Assembly: GCF_030052815.1 (NCBI RefSeq)
Contig: NC_079505.1
Coordinates: 75,881,651 to 75,945,650 of the forward strand
Direction: 5' to 3'
DNA: 64,000 nt
Origin: Hevea brasiliensis
Taxonomy: Eukaryota; Streptophyta; Magnoliopsida; Malpighiales; Euphorbiaceae
In this document: positions 47,888-60,986 of the stretch, piece after piece
Position numbering within the stretch: position 1 is the stretch's first letter
Layout of the letters: every line of letters begins with the position of its first letter
Translations under genes and position numbers: made by a program
The notes under the pieces: generated by a model
Told to the model about the DNA's origin: nothing
The model's input: the letters and a program-made list of their open reading frames with translations, nothing else
The model's database searches: none

Positions 47888-49035
47888 CACTACAAGAAAA
47901 TATCAGAATAGAAACCGAATTTAGAAACGGATTTATATCGGTTTATAATTTGAAACGGATTTTGAAACGGAAATCTGGTAGAACAACTTAAATACATTAA
48001 AAACCAAATAGCAACTGATTAGAAACCGAAATTAGAAACGGAAACTCGTCGGTTTCTAAATTATGAAGAACATTTTGATGGCAAATTTAGCAACTGTTTA
48101 TAAACCGATTACAAACCGATTTTTGAAACCGAATAATTTTCCGTTTCTAATATTTGTCATATTAGAAACCGAATATATCGGTTCCTAATTTCTTTCACTT
48201 TAATTTAGAAACCGATTTAATTCGGTTTCAAAATAAAAGTATTATCTATTTATATTTAGAAACCGATTCGTATCGGTTTCAACATTCATATAATTTCCAT
48301 TTTATTTACTAAAAATTAAAGTCTGTATAGAAACCGAATCCTATCGGTTTCAATTTTCCTTTGTTATATTTAGAAACCGATTTATTTCGGTTTCAAAATA
48401 AATCTAATCATTAATTTTATTTATTAAATTTTAAGGATAAATTAGGAACCGATTCATATCGGTTTCTAATTACCTGAAAATTTAGAAACCGATTTATATC
48501 GGTTTCAAAAGTAATGTAATTTCTATTTTATTTACTAAATTTTAAAATAAAATAGAAACCGATTCCTTTCGGTTTCTAATTACTCAATAAATTTAGAAAC
48601 CGATTGCTTTCGGTTTCAAATTTTACTTAAAACGTTAGAAACCGATTCCTATCGGTTTCTATTTTCTTTTATTATATTTAGAAACCGATTTATGTCGGTT
48701 TCTAATTGAAAGTAATTTAGAAACCGATTGCTTTCGGTTTCAAATATTAAATTGTTCTCTAATTATATTTATAATTTCTATATTATTTACTAAATTTTCA
48801 AAATAGAAACCGATTATTATCGGTTTCTAATTTTCACGATGCTTAGAAACGATAACTTTCGGTTTCAAAATTTATCGATTATATATTTGATTTAATAAAT
48901 TTTAAAGTAAAGTTAGAAACCGATTTCTGTCGGTTTCAAAATCAATGAAATTTTAAAATAAATTAAGAACCGATTTATATCGGTTTCTAATTCTTTTAGT
49001 TATATTTAGAAATCGATAGCTTTCGGTTTCAAAAA
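47888..49035. repeat. 5' subterminal repeats of the CACTA element
   Basis: More than 25 short motifs AGAAACCGAT and their inverted form ATCGGTTTCT alternate, often as pairs such as TAGAAACCGATT..ATCGGTTTC about 20 bp across that could form hairpins. In En/Spm such repeats bind the TNPA-type protein. Confidence 0.92.
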
Positions 49036-52000
49036 TTAAAGTGTTATCTAATTATTTTTATTTAATTTTAATTTTAATTATACAGAATTATATTAATTTT
49101 ATTTTCATAAAACTATAGGGGATAATTTAATTTCAAATATATATATTATATTAATTTTTTTTCAACTATATTAATTTTTTATACTATTCTAGAGAAATGT
49201 CTTTCATAAACTTACGCTATTAAAATAATTTAAATCAATAATTAATTATATTTATAAAAATAAAAAAATATTTACAAGTAAATACTAATTTAATACTAGC
49301 TCCATTCTATGTCAATAATTTTTAAAATTTTTTATAAGAATTAAAAAATTATTGGATAAATATTTTATAAAAATAATATTAAAAATTAATTAAAATTTCT
49401 TTATAATATCATTGAAATGTAAAAATATGTGAAAAAATAAATATATTGAGAATAATAATAATTAAAGTAAAGTTAAAAAATAATTAATATTTTCATAATT
49501 TTATAAAATAACAAATAAAATAGAAATTTTTTTTTTAAATGAGAGTGCTAAATTACATAAAACTACGTAGTTTTAAGGATAGGTGACCTTAACAAACCTA
49601 AAACGCTCCTCTGTTCTACATTGCCCTTGCTTCTTAAAGTTTCGATCACTCCTAGACGCGCGCCTCGGTTGAGCGAGTGTCTTCTTTGTCAAGCTTGCTT
49701 GTTGCATTCCTTCACGAAGCTCATCATTCAAATTTTGTGCATTTTTACCTCTATTTTCAAGTGAAGCTCCTGTAATTTTCTATTTCCCTCTCTCTCACTC
49801 TCTTTTTTTGTTTATTTGTTTTTTTTTTATTCCTTCTTTCTGCGTTTACTCTTTTGTTTTCTCCTATACTCTATGTGGACCACTGTTATCATATTGTAGT
49901 TAGGGGTTTTTCTTTGAATTGCTAGATTTGTGCTTGCTTCTTCTATTTTGAGTTCATTGACCATTGATTTGTAGGGAGATTTGTTCTTTTGGGACAATGG
50001 TTATAAAGGGAGATTTGGGTTTTGTTGCTTCTTTATGTATTAATTTAGACCTTTAGATTTGAGGTGTTTTTCTAGAAAATTGCAGGTTAGTTTTTTAGAT
50101 TTTATTATCTGTTAGTTTTTTGGAGCTTAATTATACAGTTCCGGCGTTAATTTGAAGCTTTCTTGGTGGTCATTCGGTTTTCTCTTCTAATAAGCCTTCT
50201 GGTGAGCATATGTTTTCTTTCTATATTTAGTTACTGATTTGTCTAACTTTTCTTTTTGTTTAAAGCTCTCTTGGGTTTCTTGAGCAGTATAGGTTCTACT
50301 GGATTTCTTGAACCGAGTATAGGCATTCATTTCTCTTGCATTGGTATATTTGTTAACTTGTAAACTCAAGTGAAAATAAGAAATTTCATTACTTGATTTT
50401 CATCTGTATATGTAGCTTGTGCATGAGATATGAAATTACGAACAGGGACTATTCCCATTCTCGTTTCTTGATTGCTAAATTTGATTAATGACCTTAGTAT
50501 AACATTAATATATGCAATGGTAGTGGGGTGAGTTTGGTTGGTTGTGTGAGATTCATCAAACTTTAATGTCATTTTTATTGGGTAGGCGTTGGATTTTAAT
50601 TCTATTGTGTTATCTACATCATTGTGCCACATTCCTGTTTGCTACTGGCCTCCTTCACCATCCAACCTAATCTCTACTGAATCCTCTTCCCATCCAACCC
50701 TTCTCTGGCCTCCTTCACCAAACCTCCATGAAACTCTTTTTGGTTGTGTATATAGAAATGAGGGAATCAAGCATTAACTTGTTTCTTTGAAGCTAGTCCT
50801 TTAAATTGGAACCAATCCAATTTTCTTTCATTTTGGAAAAGGTAGATCTTTCACCGGTTTTCAAAACAAAGACCTTTCCTCCAGAATTGTCAACTCCATT
50901 TTGTTGAGAAGACAATGAACATGCGAAGTTGCCCTGGTTCTCGGAGTGGCTTCCACGATCGGATCCTCTAATATGCTTATCCGATAGCACGGGTTCTTTA
51001 TTCTGTCCATCTCGCCCACCTTCTCGAGTCCATGGACCCGAAACGTCCCCGCGACCTCCTTGATGAGGTAACAACTTCTTTCACTTGTCCTCTCCAATTG
51101 GCGTTAACACGATTTTGACTCTAATTCATCAAGATCTCAACGGCTCGCTCAAAAGATTTAGCATAGGAATCGTCCATCTGCTTGTGTCCACATGAATCAC
51201 TTATACGGCTGCGGATTTTGCTTCAGAATTTCATTCATATGACAAGCGATTGCCAAGTTGCACCGCTTGTTCTTATCTGGCTCCAAGGATGAGCTTTCTG
51301 CAAAATATATTTTTAATGAAAATTAGCCTATTACATTTAGATTAAACTTAATAGTTTCTGTCAAGTTATATTTGAGTGAAGAACAAAACTTACATGTCTT
51401 TGTTCACCAAACCATAATCATGATCTTTGCAAGTAAGCCCGGGCCAAGTTCCCTAATATCTGTATCGCTTAAGTTACAAAGTGGAATAACGTCCGAGATG
51501 TATGGTTAAAAGAAGACATAAAAAGAACAATCTAATAGAGATTGTATTCCACCTTGATCTTTCTTGTTCAATGGTTATTTGAATCTTCTTCCCTTGAGAT
51601 CTTGCAATCTTTGTCCTCTTTCCACCAAAAGCTATACCTTCTTCTATGTTCTTGATTTGCGATGGCATTTCAATCTCCTCATCAATTCTTCGGACCTCTG
51701 AAATATTCAGACCAATGTGAAGATGAAATACATTACAACTCCATATAGCAACATTAATAGACATCATAAAACCCTCGATTGCACACAAAAGACGGAACAA
51801 GTTTCCTCTTAAGCAGAAATCACCACACAGACAAAAGAATACATGTTTCTTTGACATTTCCTTCTGATTATAATTATATGCCTACAATGTCAAACAAATT
51901 GCTCAGTTTCTAGTGTGCATTAGTTGAATGCATTTATATGGTTCCTTACTTAAACTGCTTGTTTCTTATGTGACTTCTAACCAAGTTTGAGTTCCATTCT

Positions 52001-53630
52001 CTTTAGAAGTCCCATCACAAAACTTGAGCTCACCAGTAGCATAGTAAGACATTAAAACTCTGCAAACACTTGAAGAAGTAAAATTCATAATCTTTGATTC
52101 CTTGTAAATTCTATGCACAGCTTTTTAATACAAGCTAGTCTCATGAAATGTCACTCTCCCAAAACGTCACTCTCATAAATTCTATGCACAGCTTTTTGAG
52201 AACCAATTCATTATTTACATTAATCTAATAAACTAGAAGGGAATTAATTAATGATAAACGACTTGGATAGATTCCTATTATATATATGAAATAAAATATA
52301 TAATAAATATTTTATCAATGAAATTTAATTTTATAATAATAGAGCTGTCTCTAAATTTATATCTTAATTTAAATTTTAATTAAATTTATATCTTACCATG
52401 TCATGCATATGATGTGGTGTAAAAACCAATAAAATGAATACACATCAATTATTAACTAATTAATTTTTTTATTCAAAATTCTAATGGATAATTGTAAACA
52501 CAGTTTGTTTTTCCTTTTTCAAAGCAGTTTTTTCAAAGCAGTTTTTACCCCTGTGTCTTAATCTTACAGGTTAGGGCACTACGTCATTGTACACTGACTT
52601 CATGCAATAATTTCCCCCTTGATTTGGAGCAACCAAAGAGGATGCGTACAGTCATTTCCCATTGACTAAAAATAAGGTCCTGGCCGTTTATTTTCTTTCT
52701 TGCCAATAAAGTTAACTTATTTGGTTAAATTAAATTTATTATAAATTTAAACTATAAAATATATAATAAATTTTATTTATTAAATATTTAAATTTTATAT
52801 ATTTATATTTTAAAATTATAATAAATTAAATTTAAATAAAAATTTAACTCTTTTAAAATTATTTCATTGTTTTTCTTAGAAATTTCAAATTTTCATTCCT
52901 ATATAACTAATGGAATGCTCATGCTATGCACAATAATATATATATTAAAAAAAATAAGAAAAATTTATATAAGATTTAATTTGATCATTAAATTATTATT
53001 AATTAAAAAAACTATTCTTTAATTAAAAGAATTTTAATAAAACTATTTAAAAAATTAAAACTCTAAATGTTAGCAACAAACTTTGGCCAAATGAGTTAAT
53101 AGTTACTCTCAAATTAGTAATCTTAATAGTTATAAATTTTTTTTTCTTTTTTAATGATTGAGAGAGAAAATTTTTAAGTATCAATTTTTCTTTCAAAATA
53201 AATACGAGTATTAATTTTCGCATTGGTGTGGTGCCCACTAAGTAAACAACAGAGGGTGAAAATTATTAGGTCCGGCCTCTCTCAGGGATCTTAGCTTACA
53301 CGTGAGTCGTCCATGTGATTGTAAATTACACTATATTTATAATTACACTATATTTATTTATTTATTTACTTTGAGGTGTTAAATTTTATACAAGAATTTA
53401 CTGACAGAATTTCTTTTTTTTTTTTTTTTTGGAACTACAGTCTGTCTCATTCTCTTTTGGTCACTATCTCTCGTTATTTTGTCCGTTGCTTTCAGTATCC
53501 ATCATTATTGGTAGAGATGATACAATTCTAATTGGGTTAGGGCCTTACCTTTCAAAGCATGATTGGGGATATGATGTAATTCTGATATATGACATATCAT
53601 TACTAATATTCACTTAATTATTACACTATT
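49036..53630. other. CACTA interior 5' of the transposase genes, unidentified
   Basis: 49036-49560 is AT-rich. 49590-50650 has pyrimidine-rich, leader-like sequence with two GC-richer patches (49655-49700, 50640-50740). 50780-51860 is coding-like on the minus strand: a Ser/Gly-rich frame at 51074-50793 and a Lys/Arg/Glu-rich frame inside 51857-51474, separated by GT-AG-like borders. I do not recognise them. A 25-bp direct repeat with ATTCTATGCACAGCTTTTT stands at about 52106 and 52169. 52200-53630 is AT-rich and may hold the transposase promoter. Confidence 0.45.
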
Positions 53631-53639
53631 AGCAAAATG

Positions 53640-56600
53640 GGATCGATCGGAGATGGATGTATGCTAGGTTAAAAGATGGTCTATTGACCTCAGAATTCAT
53701 AGAAGGTATTGAACAATTCATAACATTTGCTAAGCAACATCCAGTGGATGGATGGGGATAAGCGAAGTGTCCATGTAATCATCGAAAGTGTCGAATCGTA
53801 ATTATGTCGATGAGAATACAATTCGGTTACATTTGATGAAGCATGGATTTGTGCCATATTATTATAAATGGATTCTACATGGGAACCCGCACAAGTGATA
53901 TTGATAGTCAAAACATAAATGTTATGATAGCGAGTCTGCTCAAGAGGTTGATAGTATCACAAGCAATACATACGAGCAAATGGTAATGAATGCAGTAGGT
54001 CCTGGTTTCTTTCAGGATGTAATGGAGGAGCCTCTGAATCCATCATCTCAAAAATTGTATGACATGTTAAAAGCTGCTAATCAAGAGGTGTGGCCAGGTT
54101 GTAAAACTCATTCGCAGCTCTCAGTTGTTGCAAGGATGTTGAACATCAAGGCAGGACATCATTTGTCAAAAAGGTGTTTTGATGACATCTGCCAACTTAT
54201 GAAAGAGGTGTTCTGGGATGAAAATTTAATGATGAAAACTTTTACTGACGAAGAAGTTGGTTCAAGCATTGGGCCTACTGTTGAGAAGATTCATTGTTGT
54301 ACTAATGGATGTATGTTATATTGGGTGAAGATAGTGAGTTAACGAATCGCAAATTTTGTGACCATCCACGGTTCAAACGACATAGTCGAGGCTCTTCTAA
54401 TTTTCAAACCAATGTGCCACATAAGAAAATGTACTACTTTCCTCTCACACGAGATTGCAAAGATTATATGCTTGAATGCAACAGCAAAAGAAATGAGATG
54501 GCATGCTGAGCATGACCATGAAGATGGGGTAATGTGTCATTGTTCAGATGCAACTACATGGAAGCATTTTAATAAAACACATCCTTCATTTGCTGCTGAG
54601 GTTAGGAATGTAAGGCTAGATCTGCAGATGGGTTTCAACCATTCGGTCACAGACAACAATATTCATCTTGGCAGTCATTGTCACTCCTTACAATTTGCCT
54701 CCTTGGTTATGTATGAAGGAAGAGTATATGTTCCTAACGGTAATAGTTCCAGTCCGAGAAACCCAAAAGACAAATTGGATGTGTACTTACAGCCCCTTAT
54801 TGCGGAGTTGAAACAGTTGTGGGAAGTTGGAGTTGAGACATATGATGCATCAAAGAAGAATAATTTTAATATGAGGGTTGCGTTATTATGGACAATAAGT
54901 GATTTCCTGCATATTCAATGTTGTCGGTTGGAGCACAGAGCAAGACCGCTTGTCCATATTGTAGGGACGATTCGGATGCATTCACATTGACAAAGGGTGG
55001 TAAACAATCATGGTTTGACAATCACCGTAAATTCTTACTACTAACCATCCTTTCAGACGGAATAAAATTGCTTTTAGAAAGAACAAAGCGATTACAAAAG
55101 TGCTCCCCATTCTATCTGGTGAGGAAATTTTAGAACAAATAGAACATCTAGGATTAATGTGTGTCACGGATATGGGTGCAGATGAGAATAATTGCAAAGC
55201 AAAAACACGGGTTGGAAGAGACGGAGCATTTTTTGGGATTTGCCATATTGAGTACTAACATGCTTCGCCACAACCTGGATGTCATGCATATAGAGAAAAT
55301 GTATTTGAAAATATTTTTAATCTTGTGATGAATGTTGAAGGGAAGACGAAGGACAATGCAAAATCAAGGGAAGATTTGAAAGAGTTTTGTCACACTGAGT
55401 TAGAGAGGATATGGCAACAGAAAGTATCCTAAAGCATGTTACACATTAGACAAACAATCAAAAGCGATGTTGTGTGAATGGCTTAAAAATCTTAGATTCC
55501 GGATGGTTATGTGTCAAACATGGGTAGGTGTATAGACATGCGAAAACTAAAGTTGTTTGGGATGAAAAGCCATGATTGTCATGTCTTTATGCAAATATTA
55601 CTCCCAATAGCATTTAGGAATTGCTTCCAAAAATGTGTGGCAAGCATTGACCGAATTGAGCAATTTCTTTAGAGAGTTAACTTCAACAACACTTAGAGTA
55701 GAAGCCATGTTCTGACTCAATGAAGAGATTCCTATTATATTATGTAAACTAGAGCGTATATTCCTCCAAGTTTCTTTGACTCCATGGAACACCTCCCGGT
55801 GCATTTGGCTTATGAAGCATGGATTCTGGTCTGTGCAAAATCGGTGGATGTATCCATTTGAGAGGTAACTAGTTTAATGTATTGTTGTATACTATCATTA
55901 CATGGAAAAATGAAAATTTGTTGTGACTAAATAGTAAATGGTACAGGTACCTTAGGAAGTTAAAAAATAATGTGAAAAATAAAGCCAAAGTGGAAGGTTC
56001 CATATGCAATGCATATTTAGTTGAAGAAGCATCGTCATTCTGCGCTCATTATTTTGAACCCCATGTCAACACAAGGCATCGAAAGGTTCCACGCAATGAT
56101 GATACAGTCGAGCATATGGATGAACATCTAGGGAATCTATCAATTTTCACTCATTCCGGTAGGCCACTGGGAAAAGGAAAGGTTAGATATCTCACAGAAC
56201 AAGAATTTCAAGCAGCACAAATGTACATCTTGTTGAATTGTATAGAAGTAAAATCGTACATTGAGTAAGTTTTTCTAATATTCAATTATTATAATTGTTG
56301 CAATGCCATTATTGATTCCAAACATGTAATTAACTATTTTCATTGTGTGCAGCATTTTTGTTAATGAGTTACACATGGCCAATCCAAATATCAATGATAA
56401 ACAAGTTGATGAGAAACTAGAGCGTGAATTTGATAAGTGGTTCAATAAATATGTTCACAATCCTCCAACAATATATCAAGCCGCTTTTAAAGGATCTATC
56501 AAAGGGTCCATTAAGAAGTGTTATGTGCTACAATAGTTATGTAGTTAATGGTTATAAATTTCACACTAAAGGTTATGGTTCGCATAGGGCAACGATGAGC

Positions 56601-57178
56601 GATGGGGTATGTATCAAGGGGACTAATTACATAACTAATGAAAGTGACTACTATGGACAATTAATTGAAGTGCTACGATTGGAGTACCCTGGATTACCAA
56701 TCAAAAGAACTGTATTGTTTAAATGTGATTGGTTTGATCCAACACCAAATGTGGGAACAAAGATTCATCCAAAATATAAGCTTGTGGATATTAATCATAA
56801 AAGATCCTTCAATAGGTATGAACCATTTGTTCTTGCTATCCAAGCTGCTCAGGTGAATTATTCCATATATCCAAGCTTAAAACGTGACAAGGATGATTGG
56901 TGGGCTGTGTTCAAAATCAAAGCGAGATCTGTTATTGATCTTCCTGAGCAAGTGAATGTCACAACCCCCCCTGCACGGGAAGAACCATTTCAAGAAGATG
57001 AAATGGAAGTCCCTTTGATTCAAATTGACGATGATGATGATCAACAACAATACTTGAATGATCAAAACGGTGTACTAGTTGAAATTAATGAAGAGGATGT
57101 TGAAGATGAAGAAGAGCTTGAATTGGACTCAGAAAGTGATGAGGAATGCGATGATGTATATGATAGTGATACTAATTA
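53640..57178 (+). pseudogene. TNP2-like CACTA transposase, decayed
   Basis: Domains run in the family order: a transposase-associated N-terminus (53650-53900, RRWMYARLKDG then a Cys/His-rich patch); the TNP2/Transposase_21 core (53990-55010, with EKIHCCTNGCMLYW, RWHAEH, GVMCH, then DVYLQPLIAELKQLWEVGVE and ALLWTISDF); a DUF4218-like part (55500-56265); and a DUF4216-like C-terminus (56530-56930: VNGYKFHTKGYGSHR, VLFKCDWFD), ending in an acidic tail at 57177. Introns appear at about 55865-55946 and 56265-56352. The start codon is out of frame, stops occur near 53758, 54340, 55255 and 55430, and frames shift repeatedly. A stretch between the core and DUF4218 looks shortened. It once cut and joined CACTA ends. 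Confidence 0.88.
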
Positions 57179-57301
57179 GAATTAGGTATTTCTCTTAATG
57201 AATTTATATTTCTAAACTTGAAGTATAAACTCTAACTAATTTCATCTGTATTATGTATCATAAGTTGAATGAAGCTAACTAATTAATACAATTATTTATG
57301 C

Positions 57302-59410
57302 AGATGCGAGGCAACTCGCAGGGAGGTTTGTTGGGTCATTCACGGTCAAGGCGATTACATGCGTGATGAGCCCAATGATCAACTAGACCAATCTACAGGT
57401 CAGCCTCGGGTTCCTTCACGATCCATCGGGAGGTCGGCACCAGATCCGGAGGGGTCTCGCTTCAACACAAAGATCGAGCTACAACACCACCTCCACCGCC
57501 ACCACCTATTACCCCATCTTCTGAGCCTGCAATTGGATCAACCTCTGGTCATGAAGGTCATTCAGTTGGGGCAGCACCAATATCATCGATGGATGGCCTA
57601 TCACTCACTACATTTGGAAGAAAGAAAAGAATAAAGCTCATTAATGGCACGTAAGTATTTAAAATTAATTAACTTTATCTATGATTTGGTATTACCTATC
57701 ATTGGGAATTGAAATCTTGTGTTTCTACATTTACATAAAATCAATATATTTCTTTGTCTTTCTTTTGTACAGGTTACATCCATCGGAGGAATGTGCTAAG
57801 AAGATGAAGAATATCTTCAAGGAGAGGATGGACCCAGAGGGGCACTGTTGGAAAACTATCACGCCTGAAACAAAAGAGTTTTACTGGGATGAATTTCAAG
57901 TAATAAAATAAATATTTAAATATTAGCTATCAGATAACTAATTTGCATAGTTTATGAAACCTCAAAAAAGAATGTTATGAATAAATATCATTTAAGTGAT
58001 GAGAATTTGTGAATTAATGTAAAAGAACACAATTGAAGTATATTAATGCTTAAATGATCTATATGTACAGCTTGTGTGATATTGAAAATATATATTGTTG
58101 TGAGTTGTTGTAGTTGGGGTGGATGTTATTTATTGTTGAGAATATATGAAGTGTTTTTAACAGGTGCAATTAATACCTAATAACTAGGTTGGATTGTCCA
58201 AAATTAAGGGGAAATGCTGTCAATTTTTTTCTAAAATATTATCATACTAATACAACTGTCTTAATTTTTATTTATTTTATACCAGAAATACTTTGATTGG
58301 CAAGAGGTGACTCCACTAGTAAAGGAAGCTTGGAGGCGTAAGGCTGCAGAGCGCTATAAGGCCCTAATGTGCAATGTCAGGAAAGGAAAATCCAAGGTCA
58401 TCGTGCCTAATAGTACAATGCAAAAATGGAAGGAGGCATGGAGTAGCCCAGAGTTTAAAGCCAAGAGCCATCAATTCACTGCTAACCGTTGTAGTGAGAT
58501 AGGGGGAGTTGGGGCAGGCATCTCTAGACACACAGGGGGTTCAGTTTCACATGCTACTCACGCAGATAGAATGGTAATGATTTCATATTTACTATAGGAT
58601 GGTAATGATTTCATATTTACTAGTTTTGTTATTGTCTGTCTACATATTAGTAGCAAATAATCGAACATTATTATAAACATCACTAAAATCATTATATCTT
58701 TCAGAAGCCCACTTGGCGAAGACCTTTTCCTTATGAACTTTTCCATAAGACCCACACTAGGAAAGGCACCTCCGATATGGTTGATTCACGCGCAATCAAT
58801 TAAGGTAAGTGAACAAGTATTTTATGTCTTTCAATTATATGAAAAAATGAATAAGTGAGTTTGTTTATTCAATTGCCAAGAAAAATAAATTTAAAATATG
58901 TGTATTGACTTATGCGGGATGCATTTTTGGCGCTTAAGGAGCGATCGTCTCAACCACAAGAGGGGTGCGGTGACCCTCCTATTGTAGATGAGGTCGCACT
59001 ATATTATCAAGTTGTGGGGGGGGAGACGACGAACAGGGGTTATGGCAGTGGATCTCAAGCATCAATTTGTTACCCTAGCTCATCACATGGATCATCTTCT
59101 ACTGCATCCTATTGTGCTCAGTCAGAGGCAATGGAGGAAGAGATTCAACAATTGCATTAGACTATTGCAACGCTCAAGGATAGTTTGGTTGCAATGGAGG
59201 AGAGAGATCGACAACGCGAGTTAATGCTAGAGGAGAGATATAGACAACGTGGAGCGGACATCGGAGGAGCGCATGCAACAAATGATGCAAAACATGATGG
59301 CACAAATGATGCAGTCTGCGATTCTGACCCCAACTCCACATACGACTCATCAAGATGATGGTAGAGAGGTGATAGTGTTGATGAGTGATTATCTTGTTGA
59401 TGACAAGTAG
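57302..59410 (+). pseudogene. TNPA-like CACTA protein (Transposase_24 family), decayed
   Basis: The second gene starts at ATG 57302 and is soon interrupted by a stop (about 57366). Coding-like blocks: a Pro-rich segment 57480-57650; LHPSEECAKK...FYWDEF (57775-57900); KYFDWQEVTPLVKEAWRRKA...RYKALM (58286-58580) with WSSPEFKAKS and HTGGSVS; PTWRRPFPYELFHKTHTRKG (58705-58800), then a stop; and a C-terminal Ser/Gln-rich, coiled-coil-like part (58900-59410). GT-AG borders separate most blocks. It matches Transposase_24, the plant Ptta/En/Spm companion protein thought to bind subterminal repeats. Stops at 58800 and 59158 leave it non-functional. Confidence 0.82.
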
Positions 59411-59629
59411 CTTGTTTTTGTTATTATGATATTTTATTTTTCCATACAAGATATTATTGTCATAACCCTTCTTTGTCATATTTATATATAATATTGTGAT
59501 ATTTGATATTTGATAGCGATATTATAAATATTATGATATTGAGCATTTAAAATTAATATTATATTATATGCTTCAATACAGGAAATAATATATTAAATAA
59601 AAAAATAAAAATTTTCTACTAGTAATTTG

Positions 59630-59995
59630 AAACGGATTAAAAACGAATTTTTCCGTTTCTAATCCAATAACACAAGGATCGGTTTCAGAATTTAGAAACC
59701 GATTTGAAACGGAATTTCTGTTTCAAAAAAATTGAAACCGAAATATCAGTTTTTAAATTAAAACGGAATTTGAAACCAAATATATGTGGTTTCTAAATTT
59801 GAAACGGAATAGTGGTTTGAAAATAGATTCAGAATTTGAAACGGACGCCATTTTCCGTTTCAAATTTATTTAGAAACTTGCGGATTTAAAACTGAATATT
59901 TCGGTTTCAAATTGGTTTCTAAATGTATTTAGAAACCGATTTTCACTGATTTGAAACCGAATATTCGGTTTCAAATCTCCTTTTTTCTTGTAGTA
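59630..59995. repeat. 3' subterminal repeats of the CACTA element
   Basis: About 15 GAAACGGA/GAAACCGA words and their inverses lead into the terminal TTTTTTCTTGTAGTA. They are more diverged than the 5' set, with several changed cores. Confidence 0.88.
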
Positions 59996-60743
59996 CTGCT
60001 TATTATATTTATTAATCTCTATTTTTAAACTCAAAAAACCATATAGGAAAGAAACAAATTTCAATTAGACCTAACAAATGTATACTTTTTTTTTTATATA
60101 TAATTTAAAGCCACTTACGACATTCCACATAGGAGTTTTACCAAAGATTGTAGCGAATTCTGGTCAAAGTGACTGCTAGTGAATAAAAAATAAAATATGA
60201 GTGATTTTATTAAAATAAATTTAAGTATAATGACTAAAATGAAATAATCAACAGAATTGAGTAATTGCAGCTAAAATTTATCTATTTTTCATCTTTTAAT
60301 AGAAATTAGTATAAACTATAACGTAAAAAAGTTAATCAATTTTCATAAATTTCTAATTAATCAAAACAATAATTTAGAAAAATTGTTTTTCAATAGAGAA
60401 AACATAAAAATTATGTTCAGGAAATTAGATAAAAATATTTAAATAATTTTTAAAAAAGATAAATCCATATTTAGTATTCACAAAGCAAAATTTTTATCAA
60501 TGAATATGTTTTTTGAAATATTATATTTTCAAAATATAGGAACTAATTATTAGTTTTCACTAAAATTGAGGAACTAAATTGTAGTATTTTTCAAAATAAA
60601 TAGATTAATTAAATTTTTTCATTAAAATAGAGAGACTAAATAGTAATTTAATAGGTGTTGACTAATAAAAAATTTAACGTAGAGATTAAATAGTTTAACG
60701 AAAATAAATATATAGAATTAAAATAAATAATAATTTTTTACCC

Positions 60744-60986
60744 TTTATTTGAAAAAATTATATAATAAAATTGATGTATGTATAACGGTTTCATAATAAC
60801 CGTTAATTATGATGAGTTTTGCATGATTTTCAGTGTAATCAATTATTATGGTTAAATCATTATGCATACAACGGTGCACTGAATAAAAATTTATTTATTT
60901 GAGCTTATACATATATGCATAGGAGTCGACAGTCTCTTCGTACTCCATTTTTCTGCAGGTTGCGGAAGGAACGCAACTTTAAAACT
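60744..60986 (+). other. Remnant promoter and leader of CHY1-like copy 2, with a small insertion
   Basis: 60894-60986 matches 13020-13110 upstream of the intact gene. Between TTTATTTG at 60744-60751 and TTTATTTG at 60894-60901 lies about 142 bp absent from unit 1. It holds the inverted pair AACGGTT..AACCGTT and TCAGTG..CACTGA words and may be a small MITE. Confidence 0.5.

Larger units (their letters stand above)
47888..59995 (+). mobile_element. CACTA (En/Spm) DNA transposon, 12.1 kb
   Basis: The left end is CACTACAAGAAAATATCAG and the right end, in reverse, is TACTACAAGAAAAAAGGAG; the terminal C has become T on the right. Dense subterminal repeats of the GAAACCGAT/ATCGGTTTC type fill 47888-49035 and 59630-59995. 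Two transposase genes in the usual CACTA order, TNP2-like then TNPA-like, lie at 53640-59410 on the plus strand, both decayed. No 3-bp target duplication is evident (TAT left, CTG right). The element now needs transposase from elsewhere and its right end is damaged. Confidence 0.9.
47636..60283. mobile_element. Inner Mutator-like element, 9-bp TSD, interrupted by CACTA
   Basis: Ends GGATAAATTT (47636) and, in reverse, AGATAAATTT (60283) start inverted repeats of over 200 bp; shared words include GATTATTTCATT and TAGTCATTATACTT. ATTTTTCAT flanks both sides exactly (47627-47635 and 60284-60292), the 9-bp duplication typical of Mutator-like elements. Its own sequence is about 540 bp in two arms (47636-47887 and 59996-60283). 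No transposase of its own is present. Confidence 0.75.
47291..60743. mobile_element. Outer TIR element (Mutator-like or hAT), carrying later insertions
   Basis: The left end GGGAAAATTATTATTTA (47291) and the right end, read in reverse as GGGTAAAAAATTATTATTTA (60743), begin long inverted repeats of about 200 bp that share GTTAAACTATTTAAT and TTTAGTCTCTCTATTTTA. Flanks read TTTGTTTG (47283-47290) and TTTATTTG (60744-60751), an 8-bp duplication with one change. Without the nested elements it would be only about 800 bp with no coding region, so it is non-autonomous. The unit 1 homologue reads straight through at 13020-13030, giving the empty site. Confidence 0.7.

Noticed and set aside
54309..54509. 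Short separate ORFs within 53980-55200
   Set aside because: These are pieces of one TNP2-like transposase shifted by indels, not individual genes.
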